Shown: in pieces, positions 1-6,483 of the stretch | Numbering within the stretch: the first letter of the stretch is position 1 | Layout: each line of letters opens with the position of its first letter | Notes under the pieces: model-generated | What the model was told of the DNA's origin: nothing | Seen by the model: the letters and a program-made list of their open reading frames with translations, nothing else | The model's database searches: none | Position numbers and translations under genes: made by a program | Source: Victivallaceae bacterium | GTDB lineage: Bacteria > Verrucomicrobiota > Lentisphaeria > Victivallales > Victivallaceae | Length of the DNA stretch: 29,833 nt | Assembly (NCBI GenBank): GCA_016292515.1 | Contig: JAEDIJ010000025.1 | Location: forward strand, 1-29,833 | Reading direction: 5' to 3'

Positions 1-67
1 GGTCGGGGGCTCTGCCCCCGTACCCCTGAATGCGCCGATGCATCGCATCGGCTTAAAAAGCAACACA

Positions 68-111
68 AAACGGCAGTACGCAAATTGTTTGGTCAATGCG
101 TACTGCCGTTT
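68..111. terminator. 15-bp perfect inverted repeat, possible bidirectional terminator
   Basis: The arms at 68-82 and 97-111 are perfect reverse complements (AAACGGCAGTACGCA on the left) around a 14-nt loop. The right side runs into TTTATTTT and the left side, read on the minus strand, into TTTTGTG, so it could terminate transcription from either side. It is too far from rnfE to be its obvious terminator and may belong to a gene outside the window. Confidence 0.45.
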
Positions 112-158
112 ATTTTGAAGGCATCGCGCCGCAGACGCGAATAAGGACGTGACCATAT

Positions 159-270
159 GGGAGTTGTGGGAGATGTGGAACAATACGCTCTCTATCGCGC
201 TCATTACCGCAACGTGGTGATTATCGCAGGTTTGCCTTATCTCACAAATCCCACAATTCTCACAACTCTC
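159..270. repeat. Facing arrays of a 9-bp repeat
   Basis: Bases 159-176 hold two 9-bp units (GGGAGTTGT, GGGAGATGT). Bases 241-267 hold three units of the opposite orientation (CTCACAAAT, CCCACAATT, CTCACAACT), followed by a partial copy. GAGTTGTG at 161-168 is the exact complement of CACAACTC at 261-268. About 60 bases without obvious repeats separate the arrays. Transcribed, the two arrays could pair into an imperfect long hairpin. The layout resembles the 10-bp arrays at 29591-29714. Confidence 0.5.
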
Positions 271-463
271 AATACCCCCATCGCCCCGTAAATTTCGCGG
301 CGGCTTACCCTCCATAGCGTTTACGCGACGGAGGGTGCCGCGAGAGCAGCATTTTACCGTTTGTTTTTTAAGCAAACGCGACTTGTCCCGCCGTAGCCTT
401 GGCGAAGGGGGATGCGTTTGTGCAGTCGGAGGGTCAGGGAGCCGAAAGCTCCCTGCCAAGTAC

Positions 464-498
464 TGTAAACTATAAACTTTAAACTTAAAACTGTAAAA
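464..498. repeat. Five-unit 7-bp tandem repeat (TNTAAAC)
   Basis: Five consecutive 7-bp units can be read: TGTAAAC, TATAAAC, TTTAAAC, TTAAAAC and TGTAAAA. The array lies between the 435-455 hairpin and the hairpin overlapping the rnfE stop codon. Function is unknown; it may be part of a dispersed intergenic element. Confidence 0.55.
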
Positions 499-520
499 AT
501 TTGCTCCTCGCAAATTTTTA
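494..520 (-). terminator. Hairpin overlapping the rnfE stop codon, candidate rnf terminator
   Basis: The perfect 11-bp arms TAAAAATTTGC (494-504) and GCAAATTTTTA (510-520) enclose a 5-nt loop, and the right arm contains the rnfE TAA. On the minus strand the stem is AT-rich, and CAG then TTTTAAG follows rather than a clean U-run, so it is a weak intrinsic terminator at best. It may instead protect the 3' end of the rnf mRNA. Confidence 0.4.
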
Positions 521-1195
521 CTTCTCGTCGGGATTGCAGATCATGCAATGACGGCAGTCCAAGCCGTCCGGCGGGATGTACAACTTGCCCGCTTTGACCG
601 CCGCGCGGCGGGTGAGGTAGTTGCGGAAACCCAAAATGCAGCCGACGATGATAAAGGCGCCGGGCGCCGCCGCCGGAAGCAGGAAATCCGTCTGCCACGC
701 CGTGATGACTTTGACCCCGAAAAGACTGCCGGAACTCAAAAATTCCCGCAACATTCCGAGCATCGTCAGCGTCAGCGTGAAACCGAGCCCCATTCCGATA
801 CCGTCAAAAATGGAACGCAACGGATTGTTTTTGGAGGCAAAGGCTTCCGCTCTGCCGAGCACGATGCAGTTCACGACGATCAGCGGAATGAAAATGCCGA
901 GCGCGTCGTAAAGCGATGCCGGAGCGTACGCCTGCATCAGAAAGTCGACGATCGTCACAAACGTCGCGATCACGACGATGTAAACGGGGATACGGATGCG
1001 CTGCGGCACGATGGTTTTGATGCAACTCACCACAAAGTTACTGCACGCGAGAACGAATGTAACCGCAAGCCCCATTCCGATACCGTTGATCGCCTGCGTC
1101 GTCAAAGCGAGCGTCGGGCAAGTCCCGAGCAACAGCACCAGCACCGGATTTTCTTTCCAGATGCCGCGCACCAAGTCTTTCAAAGCGGTCAACAT
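518..1195 (-). CDS. rnfE: Ion-translocating oxidoreductase subunit RnfE
   Basis: This 225-residue integral membrane protein is the RnfE/NqrD-type subunit of the Rnf complex, which couples reduced-ferredoxin oxidation and NAD+ reduction to sodium or proton export. Family features seen include KENPVLVLLLGTCPTLALTT near the N-terminus and the GIFIPLIVVNCIVLGRAEAFA segment, with about six hydrophobic stretches. RnfE and its paralogue RnfA form the inverted pair that spans the membrane. It starts two bases after the rnfG stop and closes the operon. One oddity is the soluble C-terminal tail ending in a CxxCxxC motif (Cys214, Cys217, Cys220), which is not part of the core fold and could bind metal. 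The family call is secure; the tail function is unknown. Confidence 0.95.
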   Translation of the reverse strand: MLTALKDLVRGIWKENPVLVLLLGTCPTLALTTQAINGIGMGLAVTFVLACSNFVVSCIKTIVPQRIRIPVYIVVIATFVTIVDFLMQAYAPASLYDALGIFIPLIVVNCIVLGRAEAFASKNNPLRSIFDGIGMGLGFTLTLTMLGMLREFLSSGSLFGVKVITAWQTDFLLPAAAPGAFIIVGCILGFRNYLTRRAAVKAGKLYIPPDGLDCRHCMICNPDEK

Positions 1196-1197
1196 CG

Positions 1198-1854
1198 TTA
1201 AAAGCCCTCCAAAATCGTTTTACGGGATGCCGCGAAACTCGTCACGACGTCGCCGACCAGAACGGTCAAAGCGCGGCTCGTCACCGTCGCCCCCGTCTTG
1301 AAATCAAAACTGCCGCCGTCCTTGCTGACGCGCCAGTCGTTCCCGTCGGCGGATTTTCCCGCGTACTGGTCGAGCAGCGCATTGGGCGGCAACCCCTCCG
1401 GCGTCGGCTCCGTGAAGTTGCGGATCGTCTTGACAAATTTCCGCGTACAGACATCCGCGCCGAGTCCCGGCGTTTCTTTCTGCTCGGTCACCATCACCTG
1501 CAACACTTTGCCGTCAGGCGTCAACGCGACGAGCATTTCGATTTTGCCGGCGTAGCCTTGTTTCGTCACCGCCTTGGCGATGACGGCGACAAGTTTCCCC
1601 GCCTTTTTGGCGTAGTAAAGTTCCGCTTCGCTTCCGTTGGCGAGCGCAAGAACCTTTTTGCCCGGCGTCACCGTGTCGAAATCCGGCACGAGCAGTTTCA
1701 GATTTTTGGCGAGAGCGCGCTCCTTGGCGGCGGCGATCGGTTTTTTCGTCACTTCGTTGACGGTGCCGAGCAACAGCGCCGAGAGAAGACCGACCACGCA
1801 CAAGAATGCGCCGAGCACCCAGATATTTTCCGTTTTACGCAAAGAAAACCGCAT
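1198..1854 (-). CDS. rnfG: Rnf complex subunit RnfG (covalent flavoprotein)
   Basis: The protein has 218 residues if translation begins at the ATG at 1854, one base after the rnfD stop and behind the strong Shine-Dalgarno GGAGGTG. An upstream in-frame ATG at 1902 lies inside rnfD and is unlikely. One N-terminal membrane segment (about residues 11-31) anchors a periplasmic FMN-binding domain. The family motif ETPGLGADV is at 127-135, and the flavinylation motif TGAT ends at Thr190, the residue expected to carry FMN through a phosphoester bond. RnfG relays electrons between RnfD and the rest of the complex. FMN attachment normally needs ApbE, which is not in this window. Confidence 0.95.
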   Translation of the reverse strand: MRFSLRKTENIWVLGAFLCVVGLLSALLLGTVNEVTKKPIAAAKERALAKNLKLLVPDFDTVTPGKKVLALANGSEAELYYAKKAGKLVAVIAKAVTKQGYAGKIEMLVALTPDGKVLQVMVTEQKETPGLGADVCTRKFVKTIRNFTEPTPEGLPPNALLDQYAGKSADGNDWRVSKDGGSFDFKTGATVTSRALTVLVGDVVTSFAASRKTILEGF

Positions 1855-1855
1855 T

Positions 1856-2992
1856 TTACACCTCCTTGCGGCGGCGGGTATAGCCGAACGGCCGTTTGAC
1901 AAACCAGCGGTCGATCAACGGCACCAATGCATTCATGAAGAGGATGGAAAAACTCACCCCTTCCGGATAATTTCCCCAGATGCGGATGACCGTCGTGATG
2001 ACTCCGCAACCGATGGCGAAAATCACACACCCCGTCCCGCTGATCGGCGACGTCACCATATCCGTCGCCATAAAGATCGCGCCGAGGAGAAGTCCCCCCG
2101 TCAGCAGATGAAAGACCGGCGTCGGCGTCACTTGCGGCGCAAAATAGTGGATGATCGCCGTCAGCACACCGACCGTTCCCGCGAAGTAAAGCGGCACACG
2201 CCAGTTGATCAAGTTGAAAAGGACGAGCAAAATCCCGCCGAGCAACAGCGCGGGAGCGCAGGTCTCGCCGATACAGCCGCCCTGCCGCCCGATGAAATAC
2301 TCTTTCCACATCGCGGAATTGTCGACTTTTTCAAAGCGGTATTTCCCCGGCGTCGCGACCGATGTCGAAGCCACGCCGAGCGGCGTCGCGCAAGTAACAA
2401 GATCACATTCTTTCGCTTCCGGAGTCGCGTGCGTCACCGTCGCCGCCGGCTCCGCCATACCGAAAACGGCGTGCTGCGGATACTCCGCGCTCTCCATTCC
2501 GCGGGCGGGACTCCACGTCGTCATCAACGCGGGCAACGCGATGAGCAATCCCACGCGCCCGACGAGCACGGGGTTGAAAGGATTGTTGCCCAAGCCGCCG
2601 TAGATCTGCTTGCCGAGCCAGATCGCCAGTATCGCGCCGATCAGCGGCACGTAAAACGGCACACCGGGCGGCAGATTCAAGGCGAGCAAAAGTCCCGTGA
2701 CCGCCGCGGAGCAATCGCCGATCGTCCGCCACACCGGCTTGCCCGCCAACAGACACCAGAGCGCTTCCGCTCCGACGCAGAAAACCAGACTGTAAAGGAT
2801 CACGCGCAACGCGGGCGCGCCGAAAAACCAGATGCCCGCCGCCACCGCGGGAAGCAAACTGATAATGACATAAAGCATGATCCGCCCCTCGTCCGCCGAA
2901 CTTGACAAATGCGGCGAACTCGACAGCACCAGATGTTTGGCATCCGGCAACCGGAGCCCCGTTTTTTCTTTTTTATCGCTGAAAAGACTCAT
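1856..2992 (-). CDS. rnfD: Rnf complex subunit RnfD
   Basis: This 378-residue polytopic membrane protein is of the RnfD/NqrB family. Matching features are the SSPHLSS segment near the N-terminus, KQIYGGLGNNPFNP at about 128-141 and the covalent FMN attachment loop CATPLG, with Thr203 the predicted flavin-bearing residue. The C-terminal SGTGCVIFAIGCGVITTVIRI stretch is also typical. It carries electrons and is thought to contribute to ion translocation. It starts 9 bases after rnfC and its end overlaps the ribosome-binding site of rnfG, so translation is probably coupled. Confidence 0.95.
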   Translation of the reverse strand: MSLFSDKKEKTGLRLPDAKHLVLSSSPHLSSSADEGRIMLYVIISLLPAVAAGIWFFGAPALRVILYSLVFCVGAEALWCLLAGKPVWRTIGDCSAAVTGLLLALNLPPGVPFYVPLIGAILAIWLGKQIYGGLGNNPFNPVLVGRVGLLIALPALMTTWSPARGMESAEYPQHAVFGMAEPAATVTHATPEAKECDLVTCATPLGVASTSVATPGKYRFEKVDNSAMWKEYFIGRQGGCIGETCAPALLLGGILLVLFNLINWRVPLYFAGTVGVLTAIIHYFAPQVTPTPVFHLLTGGLLLGAIFMATDMVTSPISGTGCVIFAIGCGVITTVIRIWGNYPEGVSFSILFMNALVPLIDRWFVKRPFGYTRRRKEV

Positions 2993-3001
2993 ACAGCCCC
3001 C

Positions 3002-4357
3002 TTATTTTCCTGAATTGGCCTTGGCGGCGGCGCGCTGACGGCGGATCTCCGCCTTGGCAAGCCGGAGCGTCTGCACGAGCGGACGGTGCGCCGGACAAAC
3101 GTAGGCGCAACTGCCGCATTCCAGACAATCCATCACGTGATTCTGCTCTGCAAGATCGATGCGGCCGCCCTCGATCGCCGTCGCCAGCAAGCAGGTGCAA
3201 AGCCCCATCGGACACCCCTGCACGCAACGGCCGCAACGGATGCAACTGCCCGAACGGTAATTCAATGCGCGGCGGCGGCTGAAAAGCAACACGCCGGAGG
3301 TGTTTTTGGCGATCGGCACATCGTAGGAATTCTGCGCGAAACCCATCATCGGGCCGCCGAGGATAAGTTTGCTCGGTTCGTCAGTGACGCCGCCGCAAAA
3401 TTCGATCGCCTTGATGACGGGCGTACCGATGCGCAGTTTCCAGTTGCCGGGGTCTTTCAGGACTTTGCCGGAAACGGTCACGATGCGCTCGACAAGCGGG
3501 ATCCCGAGCGTCACGGCATCGGAGATCGCCGCCGCCGTGCCGACGTTTTGCACGACGCAACCGACGTCCGCCGGCAGACCGCCGGGCGGCACGATGCGGT
3601 TGACGATCGCGTGGATCAACTGTTTTTCGCTCCCCTGCGGATACTGCACCTGCAACGGGATGATCTTAATGCCGTAATCTTCGGAGAAACGCTCCAATTC
3701 GGCGATGGCGTCGTGCTTGTTGACTTCGATGCCGATATAGATTTTATCGATGCCGAGGATATGACCGATGATCGCCGCCCCTTCGAGGACGCGGCAGGGC
3801 GATTCGAGCATCAGACGGTGATCGGCACTCAAATAAGGCTCGCACTCCGCGCCGTTGAGGATCAGAGTGTCCACCTTTTTCCCCGGCGGGATCGTGAGTT
3901 TCACCCGGGTCGGGAAACTCGCGCCGCCCATACCGACCAGTCCCGCGTCGCCGACGCGGTCGAGCAGAAGTTGCGGCTCCGCGCTCCGCCAGTCGGGGAT
4001 CGGTTCAAAGGGGTCGGTCTCGCGGTCTTCGCCGTCCGAACGGATGTCGATCGCCAGCGCGGGCACGCCCATCGGGCCCGGCACTTCGACGATGCCGGCG
4101 ACTTCGCCGCTCGTCGGGCTGTGCAGATTCGCCGAAACGAAACCGGAAGCCTTGGCGAGCAACTGGTATTTCAGCACCTTGTCGCCCGGCTTGATGATGA
4201 CCTCGGGCGCCTTGCCCGCATTTTCCTGCACAAGGACGGTATAACGCTCCAACAAAGGCGCCGTATGCACCGCGTGGGTATTGGTCAATTTCTTGCCCGC
4301 GCTCACCGGGTGGATGCCGCCGGTGAAACTCATCACTTTACGCGAACTTTTATTCAT
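3002..4357 (-). CDS. rnfC: Rnf complex subunit RnfC (NADH and Fe-S subunit)
   Basis: A 451-residue peripheral subunit that is the NAD(H) side of the complex. It opens with FTGGIHP (11-17) and has the glycine-rich nucleotide loop GMGGASFP (142-149) and ILNGAECEPY (166-175), as in complex I 51-kDa-like proteins. Two ferredoxin motifs follow, CIRCGRCVQGCP (372-383) and CLECGSCAYVCP (411-422), each with four cysteines for a [4Fe-4S] cluster. A short basic Ala/Lys tail ends the protein; the long Ala/Lys repeat tail of some proteobacterial RnfC proteins is absent. Its ATG overlaps the rnfB TGA by four bases (ATGA). Confidence 0.96.
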   Translation of the reverse strand: MNKSSRKVMSFTGGIHPVSAGKKLTNTHAVHTAPLLERYTVLVQENAGKAPEVIIKPGDKVLKYQLLAKASGFVSANLHSPTSGEVAGIVEVPGPMGVPALAIDIRSDGEDRETDPFEPIPDWRSAEPQLLLDRVGDAGLVGMGGASFPTRVKLTIPPGKKVDTLILNGAECEPYLSADHRLMLESPCRVLEGAAIIGHILGIDKIYIGIEVNKHDAIAELERFSEDYGIKIIPLQVQYPQGSEKQLIHAIVNRIVPPGGLPADVGCVVQNVGTAAAISDAVTLGIPLVERIVTVSGKVLKDPGNWKLRIGTPVIKAIEFCGGVTDEPSKLILGGPMMGFAQNSYDVPIAKNTSGVLLFSRRRALNYRSGSCIRCGRCVQGCPMGLCTCLLATAIEGGRIDLAEQNHVMDCLECGSCAYVCPAHRPLVQTLRLAKAEIRRQRAAAKANSGK

Positions 4358-5196
4358 TTATTATCCCCCTTGCCGGCATTTTTTTCGCTTTCATAGTGTC
4401 CGGCTTCCGAAGCGAGCGCGCCGGTCGGGCACTTGATCGCTTCGAGTTCCTCTGTGCCGGGAAGTTTTTCCGCTTCGTAATTGACGCTCGCGAGGAAGCC
4501 CGTTTTGGTGAACTTGTCGGGATAGGCGCGTTCGCATTTACCGCAACCGATACAGCCGCCGTGGCAGAGCGAACGCTTGGTCGCGCCTTTTTCCGGCGAG
4601 TTGCAGTAGACGTGCGCCGAGGAATCCGCCGGCACGAGTTTGATGACGCCGCGCGGACACGCCGTGACGCACTTGCCGCAACCGACGCAGAGTTCCTGAT
4701 GAACGACGGCGAGCGAGTTGATGACTTCGATCGCGCCGAAAGGACACGCGTGCGCGCAATTTCCCATACCGATACAACCGTAACGACACCCTTTGGGGCC
4801 GCCGCCGATCATATTCGCCGCGGCGCAGTCGATCGCGCCGTTGTAGAATTTGCGCATCTGCGTCTGGTATTTGTCGCCGGAGCAGCAGACGACGGCGCGG
4901 CGGGCGAAGCCTTCGCCGGGATCGACGCCGAGGGCGAACGCGATGGCGTTGACCTGCTCTCTACTTGACACCGGACAGCGGTTCGGTTGAAGTTTGCCGC
5001 TGGCGACCGCCTTGGCGAAATCGGCGCATCCGGCACAGCCGCATCCGCCGCAGTTGGCGCCGGGCAGCAATTCCAGCACGAGTTCAACGCGCGGGTCGCT
5101 CTTGACCTTGAAAAATTTGACAAAAATACCGATCGCGGTGCCGAGCACCAAAGCGAGCACTCCCATCACCAGAGCGGCGACCATCAGAATCGACAT
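4354..5196 (-). CDS. rnfB: Rnf complex subunit RnfB (ferredoxin-type entry subunit)
   Basis: A 280-residue protein that accepts electrons from reduced ferredoxin. Residues 5-28 form one membrane anchor. The Fes domain follows with Cys49, 52, 54, 57 and 74. Ferredoxin motif A is CRYGCIGMGNCAHACP (Cys137, 141, 147, 151) and motif B is CVGCGKCVTACP (Cys170, 173, 176, 180). A third motif has Cys211, 215, 218 and 221, but its fourth position is Tyr225 (CERAYP), and only a lone CP (Cys256) remains of a following motif. Pairing three cysteines with Cys256 would still make one cluster, so this looks like a reduced dicluster unit. It starts 18 bases after rnfA. Confidence 0.95.
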   Translation of the reverse strand: MSILMVAALVMGVLALVLGTAIGIFVKFFKVKSDPRVELVLELLPGANCGGCGCAGCADFAKAVASGKLQPNRCPVSSREQVNAIAFALGVDPGEGFARRAVVCCSGDKYQTQMRKFYNGAIDCAAANMIGGGPKGCRYGCIGMGNCAHACPFGAIEVINSLAVVHQELCVGCGKCVTACPRGVIKLVPADSSAHVYCNSPEKGATKRSLCHGGCIGCGKCERAYPDKFTKTGFLASVNYEAEKLPGTEELEAIKCPTGALASEAGHYESEKNAGKGDNK

Positions 5197-5214
5197 AACT
5201 ATGCGCCCCTTTCC

Positions 5215-5805
5215 TTAACAAAGACCGGCGAATCCGCAGAACGCCATCGCGAGAATTCCCGCCGTCACCAGAGCGATCGGGGTACCCTCAAACGCCTTGG
5301 GCGGCGTCGCCAGTTCCAATTTCTCGCGCAAACTCGAAAAAAGCAAAATCGCCAGCGCGAAACCGATCCCCGAAAAGCATCCGAAAATCGTCGCATCCAA
5401 AACCGAGTAATTCGCCTTGGCGTTGAGCGTCGCGACGCCGAGCACCGCGCAGTTGGTCGTGATAAGCGGCAGATAGATGCCGAGCGCCTGATAGAGCGCG
5501 GGACTGAGTTTTTGCAGGACGATCTCAATGATCTGCACCAATGCGGCGATGACGAGGATGAAAAGCAACACTTGCAGAAATCCGAGGTCGTAGGTCACGC
5601 CGTTGAGCGTGAAGTGCAGTAAATAGCGGTAGATCGCCGCGGTGATCGCCGACGCGAGCGTCATCACAAAGACGACCGCTCCCGACATCCCCATCGCGGT
5701 CGAGACCCGTTTGGAGACCCCGAGGAAGGGGCAGATGCCGAGAAAACGCGACAAAACGAAGTTGTAGACCAGTACGGCACCGACAGTAAGTTCAAGATAT
5801 TTCAC
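5215..5805 (-). CDS. rnfA: Ion-translocating oxidoreductase subunit RnfA
   Basis: The first gene of the operon encodes a 196-residue membrane protein of the RnfA/NqrE family. Family signatures seen are NFVLSRFLGICPFLGVSKR near the N-terminus and YLPLITTNCAVLGVA in the middle, with six hydrophobic stretches. It pairs with RnfE across the membrane; conserved cysteines in the half-helices of this pair hold an intramembrane [2Fe-2S] cluster in studied homologues. The start codon is GTG (5805-5803), because no in-frame ATG is nearby and AAAGGAG sits at 5819-5813, seven bases upstream. A promoter and a CRP/FNR-like palindrome lie directly upstream. Confidence 0.95.
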   Translation of the reverse strand: MKYLELTVGAVLVYNFVLSRFLGICPFLGVSKRVSTAMGMSGAVVFVMTLASAITAAIYRYLLHFTLNGVTYDLGFLQVLLFILVIAALVQIIEIVLQKLSPALYQALGIYLPLITTNCAVLGVATLNAKANYSVLDATIFGCFSGIGFALAILLFSSLREKLELATPPKAFEGTPIALVTAGILAMAFCGFAGLC

Positions 5806-5830
5806 GATGATTCTCCTTTGCTCACAAGCA

Positions 5831-5836
5831 AATATA
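5831..5836 (-). promoter_or_regulatory. -10 element of the rnf operon promoter
   Basis: On the minus strand TATATT (5836-5831) stands about 25 bases before the rnfA GTG. The matching -35 region (around 5854-5863) is poor by sigma-70 standards, and the 5844-5863 palindrome covers it, so the promoter may depend on or be blocked by a regulator. The upstream yhcH-like gene ends only 74 bases away, so some read-through is possible. Confidence 0.45.
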
Positions 5837-5843
5837 ACACCGC

Positions 5844-5863
5844 ATTGTGAATTTTACCACAAT
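5844..5863. promoter_or_regulatory. CRP/FNR-like palindrome upstream of rnf
   Basis: The half sites ATTGTG (5844-5849) and CACAAT (5858-5863) are perfect complements separated by 8 bases. The core reads TGTGA-N6-CCACA, one base away from the classic CRP consensus TGTGA-N6-TCACA. It overlaps the expected -35 region of the rnf promoter. Binding by a CRP/FNR-family regulator is an inference; the regulator itself is not in the window. Confidence 0.4.
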
Positions 5864-5879
5864 AAAAACAAAGATTTTT

Positions 5880-6347
5880 TTATTTTACGCGGGTGAAGCA
5901 TTCCAATGCGACTTTGACGACCACTTTCAGCACGCGGTCTCCGTTGCCGACGTCGGGCAGATGCCCCTCCCCCGGAAAGAGCAACAGGAAAACGCCGGGA
6001 TAAAGTTGCGCCGAAACATCCGTTTGACCGATCATTTTGAAGCCGCAGTCCTTTTCTTCGGAGTAAGGCGTCGTTTCCGCTCCGTCGAGCGGTCCGCACA
6101 AGACCGTTTCTTCACCGGAGGCAACGAGTTGGATATCGGCGTATTTTTCGTGGTATTCCAATTTTTCGGGAAAAACTTCGTGGCTGTGCGTATCGTTGAC
6201 GTTGACGTAAATTTTGTCGCCGTCCAATTCATAGCGTCCGGCGGGGGTGTTCTCATTCAACGTGCCGAAAAAAGCGGCGATCCTGCTCCACGCATCGGGC
6301 GCAAGATTCGCGTAGTCGGCGAAATTTTCCAAACGGTCGTAAATCAT
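5880..6347 (-). CDS. YhcH/YjgK/YiaL family protein (DUF386)
   Basis: The start MIYDRLENF at 6347 (155 residues) is typical of this cupin-like family and has AAGGA at 6359-6355. An ATG 33 bases upstream is in frame but lacks a site and would precede the ribosome-binding sequence. Family hallmarks seen are the NVNDTHSHEVFPEKLEYHEK region, the DIQ after it (IDIQ/ADIQ block) and LFPGEGHLPDV, with the His and Glu residues that line the barrel and bind metal in solved relatives. Members are associated with sugar or sialic-acid catabolism and biofilm regulation, but the reaction is not established for most. It is a single gene with its own promoter between the phosphatase and the rnf operon. Confidence 0.9.
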   Translation of the reverse strand: MIYDRLENFADYANLAPDAWSRIAAFFGTLNENTPAGRYELDGDKIYVNVNDTHSHEVFPEKLEYHEKYADIQLVASGEETVLCGPLDGAETTPYSEEKDCGFKMIGQTDVSAQLYPGVFLLLFPGEGHLPDVGNGDRVLKVVVKVALECFTRVK

Positions 6348-6386
6348 AATCCATCCTTTTCCGCCCGTTTTTTCGGGCAACTACTT

Positions 6387-6415
6387 ACTGTATCACCGAA
6401 ATTTGCCGCGCGCAA
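6387..6415 (-). promoter_or_regulatory. Sigma-70-type promoter of the yhcH-like gene
   Basis: The minus strand shows TTGCGC (6415-6410), a 17-base spacer, and TACAGT (6392-6387). Transcription would start near 6380, giving a short leader that contains a small hairpin (GCCCG/CGGGC, 6363-6378) ahead of the Shine-Dalgarno. The perfect 8-bp arms CCGCGCGC (6406-6413) and GCGCGCGG (6450-6457) bracket the upstream region, and the first overlaps the -35 hexamer. Confidence 0.6.
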
Positions 6416-6483
6416 TGGCAATTTTGTAATTTTTTATGGGAATAAAGATGCGCGCGGTAAAAAAACGGACAGAAAAAGCGGGG

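Larger units (their letters stand above)
1..517. other. Non-coding end region rich in palindromes and short repeats
   Basis: No credible gene lies in these 517 bases, which are downstream of rnfE on the minus strand. Perfect palindromes seen by eye are: a GC hairpin at 4-20 (7-bp arms, 3-nt loop), 34-52 (8-bp arms), 68-111 (15-bp arms), a nested structure at 296-342, 373-420 (7-bp outer arms CAAACGC/GCGTTTG with inner CGCC/GGCG), and 435-455 (8-bp arms). Short-period tandem repeats sit at 159-178 and 241-267 (9 bp) and at 464-498 (7 bp). The open reading frame on the minus strand across 354-698 is a by-product of these repeats and the rnfE coding sequence. The density of structure suggests one or more dispersed intergenic repeat elements, which is an inference. 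Confidence 0.6.

Noticed and set aside
1..60. tRNA or other structured RNA gene
   Set aside because: The two small hairpins do not form a cloverleaf, and no anticodon or T-loop sequence is seen.
241..270. CRISPR array
   Set aside because: The 9-bp and 10-bp units are adjacent without spacers and far too short for CRISPR repeats; no cas genes are present.
354..698. 114-residue ORF on the minus strand
   Set aside because: It overlaps the end of rnfE in another frame and otherwise reads through palindromes and the 7-bp repeat; it has no domain and looks like repeat-derived noise.
1637..2905. 422-residue ORF antisense to rnfG and rnfD
   Set aside because: His/Arg-rich shadow of rnfD and rnfG without domain features.
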